DNA of 36,185 nt from Acetobacteraceae bacterium (lineage in GTDB: Bacteria; Pseudomonadota; Alphaproteobacteria; Acetobacterales; Acetobacteraceae): positions 1 through 36,185 of the forward strand of contig PLSD01000062.1 in NCBI GenBank assembly GCA_003164135.1. Direction: 5' to 3'. The notes under the pieces are model-generated. The model was not told the DNA's origin, did no database searches, and saw only the letters and a list, made by a program, of their open reading frames with translations. This document shows, in pieces, positions 1-6,182 of the stretch. The translations under genes and the position numbers were made by a program. How positions within the stretch are numbered: the first letter of the stretch is position 1; every line of letters starts with the position of its first letter.

Positions 1-62
1 TGTAGCGCGCCACCAATAATTTGAATTTTGACACCATAAATTTGAAATTCGGGAAATTTGCA
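1..62. repeat. Putative right terminus of the Mu-like phage with transposase-binding-like repeats
   Basis: The window opens with 5'-TG, the terminal dinucleotide of Mu-type genomes, followed by AT-rich DNA unlike the GC-rich genes. The motif AATTTG recurs at 18-23, 39-44 and 55-60, and the longer related blocks are at 18-30 and 38-50. Mu ends carry several imperfect MuA-binding sites at comparable spacing. This is an inference: the boundary with host DNA is not visible because the window starts here. Confidence 0.5.
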
Positions 63-117
63 GGTTTCACTAACTGCAATTCCCCGAATCACCTAACAAA
101 CAGGAATTTCAGGGACC

Positions 118-145
118 AAAAGGAGGGTCTAGGGGCCCTCCTTTT
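118..145. terminator. Bidirectional rho-independent terminator after the methylase gene
   Basis: A perfect 10-bp stem, AAAAGGAGGG at 118-127 pairing with CCCTCCTTTT at 136-145, with an 8-nt loop. An A-tract on one side and a T-tract on the other make it functional in both directions. It starts 17 nt beyond the methylase stop codon, closing the last phage transcription unit and shielding the phage end from host transcription. Confidence 0.85.
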
Positions 146-161
146 GCCCTCTAAAGCACCT

Positions 162-965
162 TTAAGGCCCGCTTATCAGCACCTCGCTCACCCCGCTCTG
201 CGCCCGTCCGTTCAGCGAGTAGACCGTCTTCACCTGCTCTATCTGGAAGCCCGCGAATATCTCGCGCACCTGCGGCCGATCATTCAGTGAGAGCAGGAAT
301 CGCCCGTTGATCCGCCTCAGCTGCGCTGCCATGGCCTCAAAATCCGCCTTCCCGAACACCCCGTCGCCGTAGTCCGTCTCACAGTCCCAGTACGGCGGGT
401 CGAGGTAAAACAGCGTACTCGGCCGGTCATAGGTGTCGATCAGCCGGCCAAACGGCAGGCACTCAATCACCACCCCCGCCAGCCGCTCGTGGATCTCCTC
501 CAGCATCGAGGCAAGCTTCACCACGTCGAACCTGGCGCTGGTGCTGGGGCTCACCCCAAAATTGCGCCCGGTCACCTTGCCGCCAAACGCCGTGCGCTGG
601 AGGTACAGGAATCGCGCCGCCCGCTCCAAATCAGTCAGCGTATCCGCCTCGGCCGCGCGCAGCCGTTCAAACTCCGCCCGGCTGGTCAGCTGCCACTTCA
701 GCATGTCCATAAACGGCACGAAATGCCGCTGCAGCACCCTCAACAGGGTCGCCACATCACGGCTCACGTCGTTGATCACCTCAGCCTTCACCCGGTACGG
801 CCGGCGCAGAAACACGCCGCCCATCCCCACGAAAGGCTCGACATAACACTCATGTGGAATCGCGCGCAGCTGCTCGATGATCCGCGCAGCCAGCCGCCGC
901 TTGCCGCCCATGTAGGGTGCCGGCGGCATCACCGGGTCAACCGGCAGGAATAAGGGTTTGTTCAT
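162..965 (-). CDS. D12-class (Dam-like) DNA adenine N6-methyltransferase
   Basis: 267 aa. Expected to transfer a methyl group from S-adenosylmethionine to adenine N6 in a short duplex site, probably GATC or a related sequence, though specificity cannot be read from the sequence. The N-terminal motif PYMGGKRRLA (17-26), SAM-binding motif FVGMGG (45-50), ND (65-66) and catalytic DPPY (189-192) are all present in the D12 order, and the length matches Dam (about 270 aa). The ATG at 965 is preceded by a GAGAG ribosome-binding site. It is the last gene of the phage, where Mu carries com-mom, so a role in protecting phage DNA from restriction is likely. An orphan enzyme is inferred, as no endonuclease partner is visible. 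Confidence 0.93.
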   Translation of the reverse strand: MNKPLFLPVDPVMPPAPYMGGKRRLAARIIEQLRAIPHECYVEPFVGMGGVFLRRPYRVKAEVINDVSRDVATLLRVLQRHFVPFMDMLKWQLTSRAEFERLRAAEADTLTDLERAARFLYLQRTAFGGKVTGRNFGVSPSTSARFDVVKLASMLEEIHERLAGVVIECLPFGRLIDTYDRPSTLFYLDPPYWDCETDYGDGVFGKADFEAMAAQLRRINGRFLLSLNDRPQVREIFAGFQIEQVKTVYSLNGRAQSGVSEVLISGP

Positions 966-1087
966 TATTCTCTCTCATTCTACCCACTCACCGGCCGGTG
1001 AGGCGGGGCGGTTTATCCGTGCGAGGAGAGAGTCTCGCGGCTTTGGCTGTTTGCGCAGCCAAACCCCCGCCGATCAGGCGGAGGAAT
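966..1087 (-). promoter_or_regulatory. Promoter region of the methylase gene with a perfect palindrome
   Basis: This 122-nt gap is one of only three sizeable gaps in the phage. On the minus strand a -10-like TAGAAT lies at 982-977. A perfect 16-bp palindrome, CTCACCGGCCGGTGAG (987-1002), sits 4 nt upstream of it, that is, in the -35/-10 spacer. An 8-bp-stem hairpin TTTGGCTG/CAGCCAAA (1042-1049, 1056-1063) could terminate the fibre operon, although no T-run follows. One GATC (1072-1075) and one GANTC (GAGTC, 1030-1034) are present. No -35 consensus is visible, which suggests activator dependence, as at Mu Pmom. Confidence 0.6.
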
Positions 1088-1516
1088 TTATCCCCCGGAG
1101 CTGCCGCTCCAGAACACCACGCCACCACTCAGGCCCGGCAGCCCGCGCAACCGCGCGACGCCACCGGCGGCTAGCACCGTCGCGCTGTTGCCCACCGTGA
1201 TGCCAGCCCCGATCGTAACGCTGCCGCCAGACAGGTTGATCACGTCGCACTCAAACCCCAACCCGGCGGTGTCGAACTCAGCGGTCAGCGTCAGCGCCGC
1301 CAGGCACACCAGCCACGCGCCATTATGCGCCGTGCGCGTCAGCGCGGTATCGGTCGTCAGCTCGATGATCTCAGCGCCACCGGCAGCGCCTGCCAGCTCG
1401 GCAGCGGTAATCGACACATTCTTCAGCCCCGGCACCGCGGCCGGATCAACGGCCGGAATCAGCAGCGTCGGTTTATAGGTCACCTGGGTAAGCTGCATCA
1501 CGGATTGATCGATCAT
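1088..1516 (-). CDS. Phage fibre-cassette protein, unknown function
   Basis: 142 aa, not recognised as a named family. The sequence is poor in charged residues and rich in Gly, Ala, Thr and Val with short alternating beta-type stretches ending in a Gly/Ser-rich tail (SGGVVFWSGSSGG), which resembles the C-terminal beta-structured tips of phage fibres or fibre-attached proteins. The ATG at 1516 has a strong GGAGG ribosome-binding site 5 nt upstream and follows the previous stop directly. It is the last gene of the fibre cassette before the methylase promoter region. A role in host adsorption is inferred from position and composition only. Confidence 0.7.
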   Translation of the reverse strand: MIDQSVMQLTQVTYKPTLLIPAVDPAAVPGLKNVSITAAELAGAAGGAEIIELTTDTALTRTAHNGAWLVCLAALTLTAEFDTAGLGFECDVINLSGGSVTIGAGITVGNSATVLAAGGVARLRGLPGLSGGVVFWSGSSGG

Positions 1517-1801
1517 CTAAACCTCCAACAAAAGAAAACCCGCCCCGTCTTCGAGCAGGAACAGGCCGCGCGCGTCTTCCAACGCAAACACCGGCAACGC
1601 CGGCGAGGCATTCGTCTGCACCCAGGCCAGCACGCCGCCCACGTAGGTGAGGTACCAGGTCTGTGCCGGGTCACTGCCCAGCGGATACGGCGGAATGCCC
1701 GGCGGCGGCGGCGCCACGGTGCCCGGCACCACAATCACCGGCACGCTCAACCCCATCTGGGTCCGCGTGATACTGGCCGGGGCGGAAATCGTCGTGCTCA
1801 T
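1517..1801 (-). CDS. Small fibre-cassette protein, unknown function
   Basis: 94 aa, no family recognised. It contains a proline-rich stretch (VAPPPPGIPPYP, about 29-40) followed by a hydrophobic, aromatic segment (WYLTYVGGVLAWVQ). The carboxy end has an approximate internal repetition (FALED, LFLLEDG, FLLLEV). The ATG at 1801 overlaps the preceding stop by 4 nt (ATGA), so translation is coupled. It lies in the fibre cassette, and a virion-associated or fibre-assembly role is a guess. Confidence 0.65.
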   Translation of the reverse strand: MSTTISAPASITRTQMGLSVPVIVVPGTVAPPPPGIPPYPLGSDPAQTWYLTYVGGVLAWVQTNASPALPVFALEDARGLFLLEDGAGFLLLEV

Positions 1802-2160
1802 GCGTCCAGCCCATCAGTTACCGGGTCCGGTGCGGGCGCTTCGGGTAGCAAAATCGTCACTGCCCGCTCGACGTAAACTGGCATCGTCTCGCTATAGACC
1901 ACATTGCCGTTGGTCACGCTGGCGAAGGCAATATCCATCTTATGCATCCCCTCGGGCCAGAGCGTGGTATCCAGGCAGCTCGCGGTGTAAGTGCCCGTCG
2001 CGCCATTAGTGAACGTGAGCGCCCCCAGCAGATTATCCCGCGAATCGCGCACCATCCCAGCCAGCGTCACCTGTGTCAGATCAAACGCCGTGCCATCGGC
2101 GTTCCTGCACACGTCGGTGAAAATCAGCGGCTGGCCGCGCTTGATGCGGATATCAGTCAC
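1798..2160 (-). CDS. Putative virion protein of the fibre cassette (Ig-like/BppU-like)
   Basis: 120 aa. The opening (IRIKRGQPLIF), followed by an alternation of short beta strands and a TGTYTASC turn, resembles the small beta-sandwich proteins that accompany phage fibres (BppU N-terminal-like). That family assignment is tentative. The GTG at 2160 overlaps the previous stop as GTGA. Three consecutive 4-nt overlaps (here, 1801 and 4243) show that the whole tail and fibre region is one translationally coupled operon. Confidence 0.65.
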   Translation of the reverse strand: MTDIRIKRGQPLIFTDVCRNADGTAFDLTQVTLAGMVRDSRDNLLGALTFTNGATGTYTASCLDTTLWPEGMHKMDIAFASVTNGNVVYSETMPVYVERAVTILLPEAPAPDPVTDGLDA

Positions 2161-2690
2161 CAGGTAATCGCCAGCACCAGCGCCACGGTGGTTTCACAGG
2201 CGACAGACGCGCGTGCCGCCGCCAGCTTCGCCTGGGTCGCGGCCACCATCGCCTGGAAATCGGCATGCACCTGCGTCACCTCGGCCGCCGTATGCTGCAT
2301 CAGCGTCCAGGTGCCACCGGCATTCTCGCACCATAGCCCGGTCGTCCAGCCGGCCGCCGCGCTCGCGGCTACCAGCGCGGCTGAGCGCAGGTTCTCCTGG
2401 TCGGTCGGCTTGCTCGGATAATGATTCGGCGAGCCCAGCGCGCTTGAGCTGAAGCCGCCAATGATTACGACTGCGGCGGCATGCGTGAGCGCGGCATTCT
2501 GCTCGGCCTGCGCCTGCGCTAGGCTCACCGGCTGCATGGGGGCGGTACCAGCCACCAGCGTTGCCGGGTATGGTCCCAGCACGGAGCCATTCGCGGCAGT
2601 GAACACGAGGGCGCCAGGCGCGCCGCTCACCACCACGTCGTCGGAGAAAGCATACTGTTTTCCAATAGCTGTATCGAAATAAAGCTGCAT
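2157..2690 (-). CDS. DUF4376-like tail-fibre accessory protein
   Basis: 177 aa. Residues 82-160 fit the DUF4376 pattern: a conserved Pro/Tyr/Pro motif (NHYPSKPTDQENL), then an Ala-rich helical segment, then WTTGLWCENAGGTW and a long helix. DUF4376 domains occur at the C-terminus of phage tail-fibre assembly proteins and in fibre-adjacent genes. The N-terminal 60 residues are beta-rich. ATG start at 2690, a few nucleotides after the preceding fibre gene. The likely role is folding or attachment of the adjacent fibre. Confidence 0.75.
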   Translation of the reverse strand: MQLYFDTAIGKQYAFSDDVVVSGAPGALVFTAANGSVLGPYPATLVAGTAPMQPVSLAQAQAEQNAALTHAAAVVIIGGFSSSALGSPNHYPSKPTDQENLRSAALVAASAAAGWTTGLWCENAGGTWTLMQHTAAEVTQVHADFQAMVAATQAKLAAARASVACETTVALVLAITW

Positions 2691-2693
2691 AGC

Positions 2694-3599
2694 TTAAATC
2701 TCCGTCCATTCGTTGAGTGAGTTTCCGGTTGAAACAACCTCGTAAGTCATCCCAGCCGGGACGATAAATGATGAGAAGAACGCAATGTTACGATTGCCAC
2801 CATTGCTGTAGCCGCCAACAGCAGTCCCGTTGACATAAGCGGTCGCCCCTCCGGTCCCACTTCCCCCTGTGCTGACAATTACTTGGAGCGGGCGCCCTGT
2901 GCTGTTGGTGTAAACCGTACCCAGCGCGCGCGAACCCGTGACAACACTCACTGACGAGGATAACCCACCGATGGCTTGAGACGCCGCCAATGCCTCCGTC
3001 CCCACGGTCGCCGGCGCGACACTGAACACTTGCGACGATGACCCAGCCAATAGCGCATAACTGACAGAGGAAGTCGTCGCAACATCAGGCGTGCTGGCAA
3101 TCACCCCCCAATTCACGCCCTGGGCCTGCAACAGCACGGAGCTGGTGAAAGCCAGCACAAAGCTGCTCTCGCCCGAAAGCGCCTCGCCATCATTCACCTG
3201 AATCGAGACATTGATCGTCGTCGGCGCGCCGCCGCCGCCGCCAAACCCGACAACAAACCCGGTATCGAACCCGCTCGCCGCCGGCAGCGTCACCGTGGAA
3301 CATCCGGTATTGCAGGTGAAAATCGTACCCCGGTCCGCAGCCGCCACCACCTTATTCGCGGTGAGAATGCCGTATTTGAAGCCATATAGAAAATCCGTCG
3401 CCGCCTTCACCTGCGTCGGCGTCCCTGGCAGCGGGGTGATACCCGCTGCGGCCAGAAAGTTGAGGTTCTCGCCCTGCATATCGTTCAGCCACGCAGTCGT
3501 AACCTGCGTCCCCTTCGGGATACCCGCGCCAGGGTTCGCCGACTGGAAATAATTCACACCGCCAACCGTGTTGACGTAGAGCCCGTTAACCCAATACAT
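2694..3599 (-). CDS. Tail fibre protein
   Basis: 301 aa from the ATG at 3599, which has GAGGG 5 nt upstream. A GTG at 3611 overlapping the gp48-like stop is an alternative. The N-terminal part (YFQSANPGAGIPKGTQVTTAWLNDMQGE, split here as residues about 16-44) is the virion-attachment type seen in short fibres of Mu-like phages. The rest is Gly/Ser/Thr/Val-rich beta sequence with a poly-Gly patch (GFGGGGGAP) and a C-terminal receptor-binding-like jelly-roll (FFSSFIVPAGMTYEV). It follows the baseplate gene gp48 directly, the position of Mu's S fibre gene. Confidence 0.8.
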   Translation of the reverse strand: MYWVNGLYVNTVGGVNYFQSANPGAGIPKGTQVTTAWLNDMQGENLNFLAAAGITPLPGTPTQVKAATDFLYGFKYGILTANKVVAAADRGTIFTCNTGCSTVTLPAASGFDTGFVVGFGGGGGAPTTINVSIQVNDGEALSGESSFVLAFTSSVLLQAQGVNWGVIASTPDVATTSSVSYALLAGSSSQVFSVAPATVGTEALAASQAIGGLSSSVSVVTGSRALGTVYTNSTGRPLQVIVSTGGSGTGGATAYVNGTAVGGYSNGGNRNIAFFSSFIVPAGMTYEVVSTGNSLNEWTEI

Positions 3600-3607
3600 C
3601 GCAGCCC

Positions 3608-4243
3608 TCACGCATAATTAAAAACCACCGTCATCTGCGCCGGATTCTTCGCGGCGATGACGTTCTGCACATTGCTCGGATCAAAGCTGGAAACGAGATC
3701 ATCCGCCGAGAAGCCGTTCGCCTCGGCAAACTCCAGCACGGTCGACGGCAAATTCACCTGCCAGGTGAACTCAAGCGGATGGTCACCGCATTCATCGTCC
3801 GCGTAGAAATTCGTCTCCAAATCCTGAAATTCGTCGACCGTGATCGCCACGCCAAAACTGGCCGCGAGCGCGATGAAATCCGCCGGCCGCGCGCCAATCC
3901 GCCCCGTCCAACGGCTATGCGCGAGCTGCTGCCGCTGCGCGATCGTCAAGCTCCCCGCATCACGCCCATACGGGTCTGGCCCCAGCACGCGCTCAAAGTC
4001 GGTCAGCAGATATTGCGCCGTCGCCGGGTCAACCTCGGCCAGCATCTGGTCCAGCAGCATCTCATAAATCGAGATCTCCACGGCCAGTGGCGTCAGCCAT
4101 TTCGCCCACAAGGTCGCATCGCGCGGCAGCATGAAGCCGAGCGGCGACATCGTCCAAACCACCGGCATTTCGGCTGGCAGCTCATCGCCCGGCGCCGTTA
4201 TCGCCAGCAGCTCGGCCAGCACCTGTTGCACCGTGCGGCTCAT
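3608..4243 (-). CDS. Baseplate protein, Mu gp48-like (YmfQ/DUF2313 family)
   Basis: 211 aa, typical length for the family. Features expected for YmfQ-like proteins are visible: a helical N-terminus ending in a proline-containing stretch (SPLGFMLPRD), then LLDQMLAEVDPATAQYLLTD with FERVLGP, and the GRIGARPADFIALAASFG segment. It is thought to join baseplate wedges to the tail fibre. The ATG at 4243 overlaps the gp47-like stop by 4 nt, preserving the gp46-gp47-gp48-fibre order of Mu. Confidence 0.9.
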   Translation of the reverse strand: MSRTVQQVLAELLAITAPGDELPAEMPVVWTMSPLGFMLPRDATLWAKWLTPLAVEISIYEMLLDQMLAEVDPATAQYLLTDFERVLGPDPYGRDAGSLTIAQRQQLAHSRWTGRIGARPADFIALAASFGVAITVDEFQDLETNFYADDECGDHPLEFTWQVNLPSTVLEFAEANGFSADDLVSSFDPSNVQNVIAAKNPAQMTVVFNYA

Positions 4244-5298
4244 ACGAAGCTCACCGTGCCGAGCACGTTCAGGGAGAACAGCGTGGGCGCGGCTACGTCC
4301 GCCGCCGGTGCCGTCATCTCATCGCTATCCTCACCATCCGATATGCCGATGGCAGTCTCCAGGCGGCTCTTGTAGGTCGTACCGCCAATCGCGGCATCCT
4401 GGGCAAAGCTCAGCGCCAGCGCGGAACTCGCGGCCGCGCGGATCGTCACCGTGTCAGGGTTGAGATGCAGCGTCACATTCACCGGGTTCAGCACGCAGGC
4501 GTACACCGTGATATTCGTCGCACCCACCGGCCGCTGCGTCTCGATGTAAGCCAGCACCGCCGCAATCTGCTCTGTGGTGGGCGGCACCAGCCCGGTCATG
4601 GCAATCGCCACGCTCACCACGCCACCGCCGCACGCCGCCGGCGGGCACACCGCCAGCTGCACATTCGGCAGCGCCGCTTTCGCCCATTTCACATAGTCAG
4701 CGTAGTCGCCCGCCGCCGGCTCATCCTGGATTTCCTGGATGATATCCCCGCGCCACGCCGGCACGCCCTGAATATCAGCACCACCGGTCAGCCCGTTACT
4801 GTCCACCGTGGCAACCGTGTTGAGGTTCAGCCCCGCCGGCGAGACAATCGTCAGCGGCGCCCCGGCCACCAAATTGCCCGCAACTCCAGCAATAACCGCC
4901 TGCACCGGCACACTGGCGGTGAGCGAGGTGCCGATCGTCACCTCTGCCGTGGTGACATAAATAGCCTGTGAGGCGGCGCTAAGCTGCAAGCCAGAGGGGA
5001 TTACCGTGGTGTTGCCCCCGGTAAAAACCGCATTGCCGCCCGCGAAACTCGGCTGCACCTGCGGCACATCCCACATCGTGCCAAAGCGCGGCAGATTGTC
5101 CTGCGCGGTGTCGGGCATCGTCTCATCCGCCACGTTCTGCAGCTGCACATATAAATCCTGCATCGCCATTTCCACGATGCGGGTGTTCGCGGTCGCCACC
5201 GTGTTCGGGCTGCGCGCATCGATGCCGGGCAGCAGCTCCTCGTAAATCGCCGCGGCGCGGCCGGAGATCACACCAGGGGCTGGAACAGGAACTGGCAT
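4240..5298 (-). CDS. Baseplate J-like protein, Mu gp47 family
   Basis: 352 aa. Baseplate wedge component homologous to P2 gpJ and T4 gp6. N-terminal ARSPNTVATANTRIVEMA helix, then a beta-rich central domain with repeated TGGN, IPSG and AGVAGNLVAG turns typical of baseplate J, then GGADIQGVPAWRGDIIQEIQ and AGDYADYVKWAKA. ATG at 5298. It sits between gp46 and gp48 homologues, as in Mu. Confidence 0.92.
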   Translation of the reverse strand: MPVPVPAPGVISGRAAAIYEELLPGIDARSPNTVATANTRIVEMAMQDLYVQLQNVADETMPDTAQDNLPRFGTMWDVPQVQPSFAGGNAVFTGGNTTVIPSGLQLSAASQAIYVTTAEVTIGTSLTASVPVQAVIAGVAGNLVAGAPLTIVSPAGLNLNTVATVDSNGLTGGADIQGVPAWRGDIIQEIQDEPAAGDYADYVKWAKAALPNVQLAVCPPAACGGGVVSVAIAMTGLVPPTTEQIAAVLAYIETQRPVGATNITVYACVLNPVNVTLHLNPDTVTIRAAASSALALSFAQDAAIGGTTYKSRLETAIGISDGEDSDEMTAPAADVAAPTLFSLNVLGTVSFV

Positions 5299-5311
5299 CA
5301 GCAGGCACCCA

Positions 5312-5764
5312 TCACGCGGCCAACGCGCGCGAAAGTGAGAGCGAAGCTTTGCCGCAACGCGCCAGAATACCGAGCACGCCGGGCTTCACCCAGCGCACGG
5401 TAATCTGCACCGCCAGGTTCCGCTCGGTCTCCAGCCAGATCAGCGCCTCGGCGAAATAGACCTCGGCCGAGCGCCGCGTCTCCTCGGTCGCCTTTGCCCG
5501 CCGCAGCAGCCAGAAGCGCGAGCCGGTCAACCGGCCGAGTGCATCCAGAAAATCCCCGCACCAGCCGCGCCGCGCGATAAACGTGCTGGGCGCGGTGTAG
5601 TCGGGCACCGTGTCGGGCAGCACATCATCATTCGCCGCGCGCCGTTCCGCCAAAATCGAAAACAGCATGGCGCTCCCCGGCGTGTAGTCGAGCGCGAAAT
5701 CCCGGCCATTAAAAACCAGGTCGCAGCAGCGCTTCACCGGATCATATTGCAGGGCCACATCCAT
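5312..5764 (-). CDS. Baseplate protein, Mu gp46 family
   Basis: 150 aa, the usual size of the GP46 family. Begins with MDVALQYDPVKRCCDLVF, followed by conserved Asp/Trp features (RRGWCGDFLDALGRLTGSRFWLLRRAK) and a C-terminal beta segment (NLAVQITVRW). A baseplate wedge component analogous to T4 gp25. ATG at 5764. Unlike its neighbours it is preceded by a 79-nt gap, which marks the joint where the large fibre cassette has been placed between spike and wedge genes. Confidence 0.88.
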   Translation of the reverse strand: MDVALQYDPVKRCCDLVFNGRDFALDYTPGSAMLFSILAERRAANDDVLPDTVPDYTAPSTFIARRGWCGDFLDALGRLTGSRFWLLRRAKATEETRRSAEVYFAEALIWLETERNLAVQITVRWVKPGVLGILARCGKASLSLSRALAA

Positions 5765-5843
5765 GCCCGGACTATCGCGCGCGCGCGAAGTGTTGCCTGC
5801 AACCCGGCGGTGGCAGAAGCGCCGGGCGGAATTGCATCGTTAC
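5765..5843. other. 79-nt gap with a hairpin and a (CG)6 run
   Basis: Contains a 7-bp-stem inverted repeat CCCGGCG/CGCCGGG (5803-5809, 5820-5826, 10-nt loop) and an alternating (CG)6 tract at 5776-5787. The hairpin has no following T-run, so it is not a clear terminator. It may modulate expression between the fibre cassette and the gp46-like gene. No promoter was recognised. Confidence 0.45.
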
Positions 5844-6128
5844 TTAAAAATACCACGTCCCGGCGTTATAGATCGCGTCATAAGTCGTCGACCCACTCAC
5901 TGATGCCCCAGAAACGGCAACATTTAAAGTCGACCCGTTACCGGACAAGGTGAGCGACGTGATGGCTTTTTGTATCTTGATTCTTAATATCGGGTTGGGA
6001 TTACTCACCACGGGATTTGCGGGCAAATTGATCGTCAATGCCGCCAACGTCCCTGATGGGTTGACTACGTATGTGGAGCAGCCATTCGGCACCGTGATTG
6101 TTGAACCCGTTGTCGGCGCCACCACCAC
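5844..6128 (-). CDS. Fibre C-terminal-like module in frame with the upstream fibre gene
   Basis: 94 aa from a GTG at 6128, the first of three consecutive GTG codons. The content (NGCSTYVVNPSGTLAALTIN, then a strand-rich part and AIYNAGTWYF at the end) resembles the beta-structured C-terminal module common at the end of phage fibres. It lies in the same frame as the 1034-aa fibre gene, separated by a TAG at 6185-6183 and 18 further sense codons without a stop. The start codon has only a weak ribosome-binding site (GGATAG). It may be a separate small protein, the original fibre C-terminus cut off by a nonsense mutation, or a readthrough extension. Confidence 0.6.
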   Translation of the reverse strand: MVVAPTTGSTITVPNGCSTYVVNPSGTLAALTINLPANPVVSNPNPILRIKIQKAITSLTLSGNGSTLNVAVSGASVSGSTTYDAIYNAGTWYF

Positions 6129-6182
6129 AACACTGCTATCCGAGAGCGGTCCTTCCGAGATTTGCGCCGCGCCGGTTGCCGC

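Noticed and set aside
1030..1034. GANTC site upstream of the methylase as a GcrA/CcrM control site
   Set aside because: One such site in a 122-nt gap is close to chance expectation, and the other two gaps appear to have none. It is not evidence by itself.
5776..5787. (CG)6 tract as a Z-DNA element
   Set aside because: Short alternating CG runs are expected in DNA this GC-rich, and no functional context is visible.
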